Part shown: positions 8,973-19,182 of the stretch, one piece after another
How the letters are laid out: each line of letters begins with the position of its first letter
How positions within the stretch are numbered: position 1 is the first letter of the stretch
NCBI GenBank assembly: GCA_041725895.1
Contig: JBGRQA010000003.1
Coordinates: forward strand, 1-64,000
Reading direction: 5' to 3'
Source: JBGRQA01 sp041725895
GTDB taxonomy: Bacteria > Bacteroidota > Bacteroidia > Bacteroidales > Marinifilaceae
Length of the DNA: 64,000 bases
Notes under the pieces: generated by a model
Database searches by the model: none
What the model saw: the letters and a program-made list of their open reading frames with translations, nothing else
What the model was told of the DNA's origin: nothing
Translations under genes and position numbers: made by a program

Positions 8973-10043
8973 TTACAACCCAAACTTCCGGATAAGACTT
9001 TTGGAAGGAGTGATATACATCCCGATTTTAAGGAAAGCACCTCCACCTACAAAAGAATCAATAACATAATCTTTTCCTGATATTCGCTTTCCAGAGAGTG
9101 TATATCGGTTGTTATTGTTGTTGGTTACATCAAATTTCAAATTCATCCTGTAACCTGCTGCCATTTCTATCCACAACCAATCATTCAAGCCTTTCTCTAA
9201 ATTCATGGATACATCAACCTCTGATTGCCTCAATTCAAGAGTTTTAAAATCATTTAATCCGGGAGCATCCATATGAATACTGTAACTCCCACCGCTCAAT
9301 TTACCAATTAAGTTCCAATAGGTTAAACGACTGGACTGATATCGCAATTTAAATTTAGCCGGAAGCAAGGCCTCAATTCCCCATCTACTATTAAAAGTAT
9401 GATTATAGGAAATCACCGGAAATACAAGTGGCTCTCCAAAACTGTAGCTGAAAGCAACCCCAACTCCCCAAGATTTCCATGGATCAAGCTTCCATCCCAT
9501 CATTGGAGCAATTTCAAACTTCAAAAAATTGGTCTGACTTACATCACCTATATGCTCTTTCCAGTAATCACCATTGAATTTCCCACTCATCCGAAGCATG
9601 AAATAAGATCTGTTTTTACCCTTCATCAGAAAATACAAAGCTCCACCTAAACTCTTCAGATTTTTTTCATTGAGACTTTGATACAAAGCATAACCATTGG
9701 ATGGCATATCATCAAAATGAAATTCTTCATCGCTATACATAAAACCACCCGCAATTTTAAGCTTTGGTTTGTTTAAAAATGGAAATTTTAGTTTTATCGT
9801 AAAGATTCTATTCTTCTCCACCTCCCCCCGGCCAGGGCCAAGCAAAGTCGAAGTTGAATGAACCGGATAATCCAGATTGGCTTTATAGGAAACCTCCAGG
9901 CCTCTTGGAAGGGGCATACCTTTCACCCTGGGCCCCCAATTATCCGTAAGGGAATCATTACTGAATTGTGCCAGGACCGGACAATTACCCCAGAAACAAA
10001 AAGCACAAAAGAATATGGAAAAAACCAACTTATGCATATTCAA
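8973..10043 (-). CDS. DUF6268-type outer-membrane beta-barrel protein
   Basis: 356 aa. An N-terminal signal peptide (MNMHKLVFSIFFCAFCFWG...VLAQ) is followed by alternating amphipathic strands rich in Gly, Tyr and Trp, ending in an aromatic C-terminal stretch (IRKFGL) typical of outer-membrane barrels. The pattern (RGLEVSYKANLDYPV, a GGAFLKIG-type strand near the end) fits the DUF6268 family of Bacteroidota as I recall it. Function unknown; no transport or enzyme motif is visible. It stands alone, convergent with lysA, and lies ahead of the patatin gene in chromosomal order with a 179-bp gap. Confidence 0.7.
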   Translation of the reverse strand: MNMHKLVFSIFFCAFCFWGNCPVLAQFSNDSLTDNWGPRVKGMPLPRGLEVSYKANLDYPVHSTSTLLGPGRGEVEKNRIFTIKLKFPFLNKPKLKIAGGFMYSDEEFHFDDMPSNGYALYQSLNEKNLKSLGGALYFLMKGKNRSYFMLRMSGKFNGDYWKEHIGDVSQTNFLKFEIAPMMGWKLDPWKSWGVGVAFSYSFGEPLVFPVISYNHTFNSRWGIEALLPAKFKLRYQSSRLTYWNLIGKLSGGSYSIHMDAPGLNDFKTLELRQSEVDVSMNLEKGLNDWLWIEMAAGYRMNLKFDVTNNNNNRYTLSGKRISGKDYVIDSFVGGGAFLKIGMYITPSKSLIRKFGL

Positions 10044-10222
10044 ACAGGCATTAACTCTTTAGTTAACTTAAAAATTAACTATTTATTTTGCCCTGTCCAA
10101 ATAAAAATTTTACCGCATACTTTCTTTTAGACAACAAAAATCGATTGCAATTTAAACATAGATTGCCTCTACTTCTTATTAGTACACAATCAAGGCTAAC
10201 AAAATTTAGAAAAGCTCCCCTA

Positions 10223-12418
10223 TCAGAAACAGAATCCCAAACTAACAAAACTTGTAAGTTTCTTATGGGCGTCCGAAATCATAACACTGGCTTCCATCGG
10301 ACCAATGATACTGTTGTAGGAATAGGTAAGTCCAACTCCCTTAATCCATGTTCCTTGAGTTAGAGCATCATTCACATTATCAACATATTTCCCAACATTA
10401 GTCCTCAATATCAAATAATTGTTTCTAAAAAGCTCAAATTGAAAATCACCACGTCCCACAAAAGCATTTTCAGTAAATTGTTCCATTCTTCTTAACCCTA
10501 TGAAAGGAACCTGAATATCAAAGTAACTGGTTTGATCCATTCCTCCTACGTAAGTATAATATTCAGGGGGGATCTCTTTTCCCCAAACAACCCGACCATA
10601 AAATGAAGGATAAAATGTAACCCGGGGAGACAATGAAATGGCCTTTTTCATCTTCAGATAGGCGATAGATATTGGCCGCTCATTATCATTGACACCCCAT
10701 CCATTATCTGTTACTAATTTATACTCCCCGTACAGACTCAATCCCCTTCTCGGGTAGTGCGCCTTATCGTGAGTATCCATTTTTAAAAACCCATAGTAGT
10801 TAATGTAGAAGTTATCTCTTTTCTCCTCAAATCCATCAACACCAACGATGGTTTCCAAATTATAATACTCTAACTTCCCTCCGAAACCAATAGAGAAAGA
10901 TTCTCTAAATATCGTATGCATATTTAGATCCAATTTGGTATAAGTGAAATCATAACTGGCCACTTTCTTTCCATCCTCGTATCGAAAGACATCAGTATCG
11001 TTCATATCCAAACGAATCTGATAACCGGGTTTCAAACCATTATCGATATTATAGGTTGCTGTGAATCTTGGATTCTCTGAGAGTTTCAAATCCAGCGACA
11101 AACGGGAACCACTGCGCAATTTATTTCTAAAAGTGGTGTTCAACAACACGGAAGCTTTATTATCATTGTCGTAATGAAAACCAACATTGAATCGATTGGT
11201 AGTCCTCTCCTTCACATTCAAATGAATTGTCTTTTGTTTATCACCACTCAGACGATAATTAACCCGATCAAAATAACGACTTCCATAAATTCGGTTAATC
11301 CCATTTTGAAGGTCCTCATGATGAATCGTATCTCCTATATTGAAGTTTAACTTCCCTAATACCAGAGAACGACTCACCTCTTTTAAACCACTAATTTTAA
11401 TATCTCCAATAATGTGCTCTTGTTTTCCATCGGGTATGGAAAGTGTCTCCCGCTTTTCCACTCTCAAGTCTAATTTTTGCTTCAACTCTTTTAGCAAGGG
11501 AACAAAATTTCTTGCCATTTGCTCTCCCCTATCAATCAAAGAATCGGCATTCTGGAAACTGGAAACCGAATAACCACGAATATCGGGTTTGATGTAGACA
11601 TCGCATAGCTCCTTATTCTGCTGAAACTCGGGCTTCGCCATCAAACTTATGGTTTGGTTGATAATATCGTTTATAGATTTTAATTCCTCTTTCTTTTTCG
11701 GGCCAGCCTGAACATCCACTCCAATAACTATATCAGCTCCCAAATTCAAAACCTCCTTAACGGGAAAATTATTCACCATTCCCCCATCCACAAGCAGTCT
11801 TCCCTCGTTTTCCACAGGAGTTAGCAAAGTTGGAATCCCCATACTAGCTCTCATGGCCTTTGGAAGATAGCCTTTATCCAAAACAACTGCCTCCCCGGTT
11901 TCAATGTCAGCAGCGACACAGACAAAGGGAATGGGAAATTTTGTAAAATCAGTTTCATCGTGGTATGGCTGAGACAAATCAGCAAATAAATTGACAATAT
12001 TTTGCCCCTGAATTATCCCACTGGGCAACTGAATTCCTTTGGGCTTAATAGGAAAAGACAAGACATAGCGCTCAATATCCTCTTTTTCGTGAAAAGGAAT
12101 ATGCTGACGAGAAACATAATCTGAAAGCAACTGCTCCCAGTTTTGTGCTAAAACCATCTTCTCAATATCATCAGCAGAATAACCAATTGCATAAAAACCT
12201 CCTATTATACTTCCCATACTGGTCCCGGAAATATAATCAATGGGAATTCCAACCTCTTCCAATACCTTTAGGACACCGATATGAGCAAACCCTTTTGCCC
12301 CACCCCCACTCAAGACCAAACCAATTTTAGGTCTATCAGTCTGCAGGGAATCTTTCGATTGAGCAATAGTAAATAAAGGAAGAAGAGAGAGTAGTAGGAT
12401 AAGAATGCGGCTTTTCAT
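10223..12418 (-). CDS. Patatin-like phospholipase with POTRA and outer-membrane barrel (PlpD type)
   Basis: 731 aa with signal peptide (residues 1-19). A patatin domain (about 30-225) carries the oxyanion motif GGGAKG, the nucleophile Ser67 in GTSMG and the catalytic Asp211 in DGGMVNNFP. A POTRA-like segment (about 345-415) and a C-terminal 16-strand BamA/Omp85-type barrel (about 425-731, ending VSLGFCF) follow. This is the type Vd autotransporter (PlpD) layout: the barrel inserts in the outer membrane with a phospholipase A or lysophospholipase domain attached. Single-gene unit. Whether the esterase faces out or into the periplasm cannot be told from sequence. Confidence 0.9.
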   Translation of the reverse strand: MKSRILILLLSLLPLFTIAQSKDSLQTDRPKIGLVLSGGGAKGFAHIGVLKVLEEVGIPIDYISGTSMGSIIGGFYAIGYSADDIEKMVLAQNWEQLLSDYVSRQHIPFHEKEDIERYVLSFPIKPKGIQLPSGIIQGQNIVNLFADLSQPYHDETDFTKFPIPFVCVAADIETGEAVVLDKGYLPKAMRASMGIPTLLTPVENEGRLLVDGGMVNNFPVKEVLNLGADIVIGVDVQAGPKKKEELKSINDIINQTISLMAKPEFQQNKELCDVYIKPDIRGYSVSSFQNADSLIDRGEQMARNFVPLLKELKQKLDLRVEKRETLSIPDGKQEHIIGDIKISGLKEVSRSLVLGKLNFNIGDTIHHEDLQNGINRIYGSRYFDRVNYRLSGDKQKTIHLNVKERTTNRFNVGFHYDNDNKASVLLNTTFRNKLRSGSRLSLDLKLSENPRFTATYNIDNGLKPGYQIRLDMNDTDVFRYEDGKKVASYDFTYTKLDLNMHTIFRESFSIGFGGKLEYYNLETIVGVDGFEEKRDNFYINYYGFLKMDTHDKAHYPRRGLSLYGEYKLVTDNGWGVNDNERPISIAYLKMKKAISLSPRVTFYPSFYGRVVWGKEIPPEYYTYVGGMDQTSYFDIQVPFIGLRRMEQFTENAFVGRGDFQFELFRNNYLILRTNVGKYVDNVNDALTQGTWIKGVGLTYSYNSIIGPMEASVMISDAHKKLTSFVSLGFCF

Positions 12419-12770
12419 ACGTTTAATATTGTTTAAATATAATCACATGCAACAATCCGGAAAAAGTAGCCTCACAATGTTTGACGTTATATTTACATGA
12501 GACACAACTTTATCATAGATCACTTTATAGGCTTTCAACTTTTATTCAGAAGCAATTCCTTACTATTCGCCAGGCATGAAAGGAAAATCACCCGCTGAAA
12601 AAAAATAATTTTACTGTCAGCAATAAGTGTCAATTGATGATTATCGATCTTTCAATACAACCGAATTACACAAACAGTAAGAAAAAATTACGGGTACAAA
12701 ATTAATTTTGAAATCCTTAACTAAAAGAGAAATTATGTAACTGTACGTTAAAAATATTTAAAAACCAGTA
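12419..12770. other. Intergenic region, nothing recognised
   Basis: 350 bp of AT-rich sequence between two minus-strand genes. It should hold the promoter of the patatin gene. I see no repeat, hairpin or small gene. Confidence 0.4.
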
Positions 12771-15137
12771 CTAGTCGTTCAACTTTAATTCATTTGCCAC
12801 TGTCAAAATTTCCTTTTCGTTGGATTGGTGCAAAATTGTTACTCTTAAAGCTCGCAATCCATAAACTCCCTGCAAATCTTCCAACTCCAGAACTTCAATC
12901 TTATCTTCAAAATAACCTTTGTCGATTAAATACTCCAGGTAACGGCGATACTCCACCATTTCCTGTTCCTGGCTAAAAATTACAGCCAGTTTTCCGGGTT
13001 GAGTCAAACGCTCCTTCGTATTTTTTATTAAAGCCTTATCAATTCGCTTCTTCACAATTTCGTACCGGATGTTGTAAGCCCCATCAACGTCAAATTTCTT
13101 CTCATCCTGTCGGAATCGAATGGAGAGAGCTTGACTGTGTACAAGAATTAATGCCGTAGTATCCAAAGGAATTGGAAGTTCTGGCTTTAATTTGTGTGTA
13201 AGGCGAGAAATTTCACAACTCACAATCAACTGCCAAAGACGAAGATTTTTCAGATAAATTCGATTGAACTGCTTGCCCTGAACCAACGATTGACCTATAT
13301 ATATGTTGTGCTCCACCCCATCGGTTCGGTACTTCTCAAAGTAGTGCGGATACATCATCTGTGACTTTTCCTCCTCGCGATCCAGGTAGCCAATGATACA
13401 ATCATTAATCATCATCAAACTATCCTCGAAAGCTTTCCTCCTTTTGTAGACAATTTTCAATTCTGAATCAAGATTCTGCTTGTAATTTTGCACATTCTTT
13501 TTCAAACGGGAATCGCTCTTTTCAATATGCTCAAACAAACATTCCACATCACTCTGCAAAAAATTCAAGATACTATTTTCATCCCCCGTTGACAATCCCT
13601 TTTCAAGCCTGTCGATCAGTTTCTCAATTTTGTAAATCAATTGTTCGTAAATGGGCATCGCATTCAATTCAAAGGCAGCCTTTAAAACATGACTTGCTAA
13701 GTTTAGTTGCTCAACTAAATCCTCCTTGATAGTTTTATTTCGTTCCATAGAGGAATGTCGAATATCAACCGCACCATACAAGGGGTGAACCTCATGAAAA
13801 ACAATCTCTTCCATCTTGGTACTCTCCCCCAGATCGCGATGGAGCAACAATCGGCCGGCTGCATCCTCGAACCTCCACTCCACGCTAGGGTGAATCGCTG
13901 TACATTCCTCCTTAATTGTAGCCTGTATCCGGTTGAATAATTCCTCACTACTCCGCTTAACGGCCATAGAAAAAACAGGAATAATCTCATGAATCTTCTT
14001 CAATAGGGTAAAGTTGATATCGTAGGCCTGAGTGGATCCCAATTCCAAAAGTCCAACCAATTCCTCTTCATAAAAAAGAGGGGTTACAGAAATATTTCGA
14101 ATTCCCTGATCCAATAGACCCTGTTCAACCACTGACGGGTTTTTCTTCTGGGAAAGATCATTTAAAAGCAAAGTTTCTCCTTTTTGCAAAGACTGAGCAT
14201 AAAAGGAGTTTTGGTAATCAGAACAAGTAAATTGGGAGGGATTAAGAAATCCTTTCCAAAACTCGCTACGGTTTTCAAGGATTCCATCATTCATGTGCAA
14301 AGCAATAAGCCCCAATTTCACATTTGGTAACCCCAAAAGGGAGCGCACATGTTTTTCAAGATTTTTAAGTTTTTGAGGATTTACAATGGAAGATTTCTCC
14401 AAGAGCTCTGTTTTCAGAACGGAAACAACCTCTAGCTGGGTTACATCGATAAAGTCTAATTGCAGAAAGCCATTGAATTCGAAATTATCCAAAGGAAGCA
14501 TTTCCAACCATGCATCAACATCAAAAGGTTTATTAATCAGAGAATAAATCTCATCCTTTGTCAAAGCCTTCAACTCACCCAATACCTTTATATCAATACT
14601 ATGAGCCAATACATCAACCTTGAAAAAATTTTCCAGACCATTGTATTTGTCTTTGAGTTGATACATAAAAAGATTATCCACCCATAAATCACAATTGTAG
14701 AATTGTCTTAAAATAATGATATACGCATGCATTATTTTGGTATACAATTCCCATTTGGGATCCAGGAATCCCCTTTGGACATTTAATTCCTTGGATGAAT
14801 CCTCAAAGACCTCACGATACTTTTGTGTGCAATAAAATTGCTCCAAATCAAAAGGAAGAGTCAAAACACTTATTCGCTCCTGAGTTGCAGTAAAAGGAAT
14901 CACAAAACGTAGTAATCGATCGACCATTTCCTGGTTCCTATGGATACACTCCAAATCGATAGAGGATTCCATCAATTCCGGAACCTCCTTTAGCCGTTCC
15001 AAAACATCTTTAACAGCAACCGCACTAGCTCCATCCCTTTCCACTTCTTGCTTTAGATTCTCTATAAGTGGCAAAAAACTAAAATTCGATTTTAGAGGCA
15101 AATCCTCGATACTCAATTTTAAATCTTGAATTCCCAT
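12771..15137 (-). CDS. GAF-domain protein, conserved hypothetical
   Basis: 788 aa, no signal peptide or membrane segment. Residues about 1-250 and 400-788 are mostly helical and match nothing I recognise. A GAF-like fold lies at about 265-380 (KLGLIALHMNDGILENRSEF..., VTPLFYEEELVGLLELGS). The C-terminal third has long charged helices. There is no HisKA, GGDEF or other output domain, so it may act as a scaffold or an unusual sensor. Monocistronic. Confidence 0.65.
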   Translation of the reverse strand: MGIQDLKLSIEDLPLKSNFSFLPLIENLKQEVERDGASAVAVKDVLERLKEVPELMESSIDLECIHRNQEMVDRLLRFVIPFTATQERISVLTLPFDLEQFYCTQKYREVFEDSSKELNVQRGFLDPKWELYTKIMHAYIIILRQFYNCDLWVDNLFMYQLKDKYNGLENFFKVDVLAHSIDIKVLGELKALTKDEIYSLINKPFDVDAWLEMLPLDNFEFNGFLQLDFIDVTQLEVVSVLKTELLEKSSIVNPQKLKNLEKHVRSLLGLPNVKLGLIALHMNDGILENRSEFWKGFLNPSQFTCSDYQNSFYAQSLQKGETLLLNDLSQKKNPSVVEQGLLDQGIRNISVTPLFYEEELVGLLELGSTQAYDINFTLLKKIHEIIPVFSMAVKRSSEELFNRIQATIKEECTAIHPSVEWRFEDAAGRLLLHRDLGESTKMEEIVFHEVHPLYGAVDIRHSSMERNKTIKEDLVEQLNLASHVLKAAFELNAMPIYEQLIYKIEKLIDRLEKGLSTGDENSILNFLQSDVECLFEHIEKSDSRLKKNVQNYKQNLDSELKIVYKRRKAFEDSLMMINDCIIGYLDREEEKSQMMYPHYFEKYRTDGVEHNIYIGQSLVQGKQFNRIYLKNLRLWQLIVSCEISRLTHKLKPELPIPLDTTALILVHSQALSIRFRQDEKKFDVDGAYNIRYEIVKKRIDKALIKNTKERLTQPGKLAVIFSQEQEMVEYRRYLEYLIDKGYFEDKIEVLELEDLQGVYGLRALRVTILHQSNEKEILTVANELKLND

Positions 15138-15405
15138 ATTTCTTAATCTCCTAAATTCCTACTTCTCAGGGCTAATTTAGCGGTTTTATTCCATCAAAAA
15201 AACTCTGTAACCAAAGAAAAAAGCATGTTTCACCTGATTTACACAATATCCTCTTTACAAGTTTCCATAACTAAACAACTGAACCGCATACTAGTAACAA
15301 TTCCAATACAAACCCTCCCAAAATTACAAGTTTCCTAAATCAAAAATAGAGGGCTTTATTCCCTAAATGGAAATAAAGCCCTTAAGGTATAAGTTAGGTC
15401 GGCTG

Positions 15406-16044
15406 TTAAAATTCTCTGGCAATTTCAACAGCACGATTCTGGGCCTTATATAGAATCTCCTTAGCTTGATCATCCCCCATAGAAGTCCCTTCAACGGGTA
15501 TAAACTCAAGATCCTGAATTCCGATAAATCCCAAAATACTTTTGAGGTAACGATGTCCAAATTCCATCTCCTTTGCGGGCCCTTCCGAATAAACTCCTCC
15601 AGAGGCCTGTATGTGCAAAGCTTTTTTGCTTTCAAGCAATCCAATCGGGCCATTTTCGGTATAACGAAAGGTCTTTCCAGCTTGAACAACCACATCCAAA
15701 TAGGCTTTCAAAACCGGAGGAATAGAAAAATTCCAAAGTGGATTCACCACAACATATTCATCAGCCTGCATGAACTGTTCCAATAACTGGTTCATTTCGC
15801 TCAGAACCTCTTGCTCTTTCGAGGACAGATCCGAAAAATCGATTCCTTCCTGCAATTTACCAAAGGCACCAAAAAGCAAAGCATTCAACTGCGGAATGCG
15901 AGTTTGAAACAAGTCCAGTTCATTCACCTCATTCTGAGGATTTTTTTCTTTATAAGCCTCTAAAAACACCTTACCAGCCTGAAGACTGAATGATTCTCCC
16001 TCTTGCTTGGGATTAGCAGTAATGTACAATAATTTTTTTGCCAT
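15406..16044 (-). CDS. FMN-dependent NADH:quinone/azo oxidoreductase (AzoR family)
   Basis: 212 aa with a flavodoxin-like fold. N-terminal MAKKLLYITANPKQEGESFS is the FMN phosphate-binding strand-loop; NPLWNFSIPPVLKAYLDVVV and QASGGVYSEG are the further FMN-contact loops of the AzoR family. Two-electron reduction of quinones or azo compounds with NADH is the known family activity; the physiological role is probably thiol or electrophile stress protection. It is alone, and divergent from the penicillin-binding protein gene. Confidence 0.87.
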   Translation of the reverse strand: MAKKLLYITANPKQEGESFSLQAGKVFLEAYKEKNPQNEVNELDLFQTRIPQLNALLFGAFGKLQEGIDFSDLSSKEQEVLSEMNQLLEQFMQADEYVVVNPLWNFSIPPVLKAYLDVVVQAGKTFRYTENGPIGLLESKKALHIQASGGVYSEGPAKEMEFGHRYLKSILGFIGIQDLEFIPVEGTSMGDDQAKEILYKAQNRAVEIAREF

Positions 16045-16462
16045 TTGTATCAGTTTTTAATTACTATTTTACATCTTAATGAAATCCATTCTAGTTAATG
16101 AATTTCATACATGACAAAACTAATTTCTTATTCAAACTTGATAAATGGATAAAATTCCGGTATTCTTGTACTTTAAGTAAGTACATTTGAAATTCGAAGC
16201 ATTTGCATAAGGAAAGTCCAAACCTTTCATCAGAAAATAAATCGAAGTCAAAACTCCGTAAAATCGAATAACCCGGCCGACCGAACCACTCTTTATCTAC
16301 CTCAATACCACCACCTTCACTCACACTCAAATCAAGAAGGTAATCTTCTATTCAATCTATTTTTTAACAATTCTTAACAGCACCAGAACGGTTTAAAATA
16401 ATGCTCTGCTAATTTTTCCTTAAATTTGTTGGTTTACGAAACAGAATTAAACAGAAAATACA
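16045..16462. other. Divergent intergenic region azoR / PBP
   Basis: About 420 bp. It contains the probable promoter box of the PBP gene (16421-16428). A minus-strand open frame at 16091-16330 shows no protein-like features and is not accepted. Confidence 0.4.
16421..16428 (+). promoter_or_regulatory. Bacteroidota -7 promoter box upstream of PBP
   Basis: TAAATTTG matches the Bacteroidota consensus TAnnTTTG exactly and lies 34 bp before the ATG at 16463. The -33 TTG element is not clear. Confidence 0.5.
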
Positions 16463-18889
16463 ATGGCGAAACAATCCGGGAAAACACCCAAACGAAAAGG
16501 TAGTTCTGCTCCTAAAAAAGGCAGAAGTTCCTCGCCCCGAAAAACAAACAGGAAAAACAACCAAAAATCAACTTTACGCAGCAGAGTGGTAAAATTCCTA
16601 TTAATGGGGTTTATTTGCGGTCTGGTTCTTCTTTCTCTTTTTGTAGGTAGTATCTATTGCAACATGTGGGGCAAATTGCCAGACTACCACACGCTTCGAA
16701 ATATAAAAAATGCTACTGCATCCGAAGTTTATTCCGAAGATGGATTGATTATAGGTAGGATCTACAGGGAAAACCGAACCAATGTTTCGTTTAAAAACAT
16801 ATCGCCCCATGCCATAAATGCTTTGATCGCAACAGAGGATGCCCGATTCTATGAACATCAGGGAGTAGATCAGCGAAGCCTGCTTCGTGTGTTTGTTAAA
16901 ACCCTTCTACTAGGCAATCGCAGTTCAGGAGGAGGAAGTACTCTTAGTCAACAACTGGCCAAGAATTTGTATTCCCGTAAAAATTACGGTCCCTTTTCTA
17001 TGCCGGTGAATAAAATCCGGGAAGCCATTACTGCCTCCCGCCTGGAAAAAATTTATACCAAAAAGGAAATACTTGAACTTTACCTGAATACCGTTCCATT
17101 TGGAGAAAGAGTATTTGGGATCGAAAGTGCCTCGAAACGATACTTTAGTCTTCCTGCTTCCAGACTACAAATCCAACAAGCCGCCGTTTTAGTGGGGATG
17201 CTAAAAGCTCCCAGCTATTACAATCCACGCACTCATCCGGACCGATCATTAGGACGTAGAAACGTGGTATTGAACCAAATGGTAAAATATGAATTTATAA
17301 CCTCAGCAAAAGCAGAACAATTAAAGAAACTCCCGCTGGGAACCAAATATCAAAAGCAAACTCCAAATACTGGCCTGGCTCCCTATATTCGGGAAAAGAT
17401 TCGCCTGCAAGTATATAAATGGCTGAAAGAAAACCCAAAACCTGATGGTAGCACCTACGATATATACACCGATGGTTTAAAAATACGTACCACCATTAAC
17501 TCAAGACTGCAGAAATATGCAGAAAATGCAGTACGGAAACAAATGACTCATCTTCAAAAAACCTTCCTCCAACATTGGAACAACCAAGACCCTTGGGGGA
17601 AAAATGAAGATGTAATTGTTCGGGCAATGAAACGATCGAACCGATATAAAAAACTTCTGGCCAATGGAAATTCCGAACAAGATATAAAACGAATCTTCAA
17701 CCAACCGGTAAAAATGAAAATCTTCAGCTGGAAAGGGGAGAAGGATGTAACGATGACACCTTTGGATTCCATAAAGTACTATCAAAAGATTCTAAACACA
17801 GGATTTCTGGCCATAAACCCAAAGAATGGAAAAATCAAAGCCTGGGTAGGCGGTATTGATTTCAAACATTTTAAATACGACCATGTAACAGCCAAACGGC
17901 AAGTGGGCTCTGTTTTTAAACCTGTGGTTTATGCCGCTGCACTGGAAAACGGAGCATCCCCCTTTAAATACTATCCGAATGAAAGAAAAGTGTATGAAGA
18001 GTATGAGAACTGGTCACCCCGTAATGCTGACAACAATTACGAAGGCAAGTACAGCATGGAAGGAGCATTGGCAGAATCGGTCAATACCATTGCTGTTGAT
18101 GTACTATTGAATACTGGTATTCCCAATGTTATCGCACAGGCCGAAGAAATGGGGATCGAATCCAGACTCCCGGAAGTACCTTCATTGGCTCTTGGTTCCG
18201 CAAATATATCGCTGCTGGAAATGCTACAGGTTTATGCCTGCTTTGCAAACCGGGGAACACATGTAACACCATACTATCTTGCCAGAATTGAAGATCAAAA
18301 TGGCAATGTTATTAAAGATTTCACTCTCAACCGGGAAGAAAACCGACTGGTTATGTCTCCCGACAACGCAGACATCTTAACCCATATGCTACAATCTGTT
18401 GTGGATAATGGAACGGCAAAATCCTTGAGAAATGTATACGGATTAACCCAGGAATTGGCAGGGAAAACCGGGACCACCCAATCACAAGCAGATGGATGGT
18501 ACATCGGCTATTCGCCCGATTTGGTTGCAGGCGCCTGGGTAGGAGCCGAAGACATTCGTGTTCATTTCCGTTCCCTATCTCTGGGGCAGGGAGCTACCAT
18601 GGCTCTGCCTATTTACGGTAATTTCATGAAACAGGTGGCCAAAGATCCCAAATTCAGAAAATATCGCTATGCCAGATTCCATGAACCTGACAACAAAACC
18701 TTGGCCTACTTAAATATTCCACACTATTTACCACCAAACTCCAATCTATTTAAGAAAATATTTGGTTGGAAGGAAAAGGAAAGAAATCCGGATAAAAAAT
18801 TAAAAAAGATAGAAAAAAGAAAGAAACGCCGTAAAAACAAAAAATCCATCTACGATCGAATCAAAAATATTTTTCGGAAGAAAGATTAG
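16463..18889 (+). CDS. Class A penicillin-binding protein (PBP1A-type transglycosylase/transpeptidase)
   Basis: 808 aa. A Lys/Arg/Ser-rich cytoplasmic tail (1-50), one membrane anchor (about 47-70), a GT51 glycosyltransferase (about 90-265, catalytic Glu in IATEDARFYEHQGVD, plus GGSTLSQQLAKNLYSRK) and a transpeptidase domain (about 430-700) with the nucleophile Ser483 in SVFK, the SVN triad in AESVNTIA and Lys668 in KTGTT. It polymerises lipid II glycan strands and cross-links them at the outer face of the inner membrane. The C-terminus is a very basic tail. Monocistronic with its own promoter box and terminator. Confidence 0.95.
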   Translation: MAKQSGKTPKRKGSSAPKKGRSSSPRKTNRKNNQKSTLRSRVVKFLLMGFICGLVLLSLFVGSIYCNMWGKLPDYHTLRNIKNATASEVYSEDGLIIGRIYRENRTNVSFKNISPHAINALIATEDARFYEHQGVDQRSLLRVFVKTLLLGNRSSGGGSTLSQQLAKNLYSRKNYGPFSMPVNKIREAITASRLEKIYTKKEILELYLNTVPFGERVFGIESASKRYFSLPASRLQIQQAAVLVGMLKAPSYYNPRTHPDRSLGRRNVVLNQMVKYEFITSAKAEQLKKLPLGTKYQKQTPNTGLAPYIREKIRLQVYKWLKENPKPDGSTYDIYTDGLKIRTTINSRLQKYAENAVRKQMTHLQKTFLQHWNNQDPWGKNEDVIVRAMKRSNRYKKLLANGNSEQDIKRIFNQPVKMKIFSWKGEKDVTMTPLDSIKYYQKILNTGFLAINPKNGKIKAWVGGIDFKHFKYDHVTAKRQVGSVFKPVVYAAALENGASPFKYYPNERKVYEEYENWSPRNADNNYEGKYSMEGALAESVNTIAVDVLLNTGIPNVIAQAEEMGIESRLPEVPSLALGSANISLLEMLQVYACFANRGTHVTPYYLARIEDQNGNVIKDFTLNREENRLVMSPDNADILTHMLQSVVDNGTAKSLRNVYGLTQELAGKTGTTQSQADGWYIGYSPDLVAGAWVGAEDIRVHFRSLSLGQGATMALPIYGNFMKQVAKDPKFRKYRYARFHEPDNKTLAYLNIPHYLPPNSNLFKKIFGWKEKERNPDKKLKKIEKRKKRRKNKKSIYDRIKNIFRKKD

Positions 18890-18912
18890 ATAACAATAGC
18901 AGATATAATAAT

Positions 18913-18953
18913 AAACACCTCTCTATTTTGCACAAAAAGAGAGGTGTTTTTAT
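18913..18953 (+). terminator. Intrinsic terminator after PBP gene
   Basis: AACACCTCTC / GAGAGGTGTT form a 10-bp stem followed by TTTTTATTTT, 24 bp after the stop codon. Confidence 0.85.
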
Positions 18954-19111
18954 TTTAGCCTACTGGATATAATTTCCTTTCAAACCATTTAATTCAAGTA
19001 TCAGTCACTCCCCCTCCAACCTTCTCAAAAAAACACAAAATTACAACATTCAATCAACCAATAATATTAAATTATTTTCTCAAAAGATCAAGTGAAAGCA
19101 GAAGTAAATAA

Positions 19112-19142
19112 TTGATATAATAATTTATTAAGTGTAATTTTG
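19112..19142 (+). promoter_or_regulatory. Bacteroidota promoter of the TonB receptor operon
   Basis: TTG (19112-19114), a 20-bp spacer and TAATTTTG (19135-19142) match the Bacteroidota TTG-N19-21-TAnnTTTG pattern. It lies 41 bp before the GTG start at 19183. Confidence 0.6.
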
Positions 19143-19182
19143 GCCTTTCAAAAATCCCTGATCTATTAACTTATACACTCTG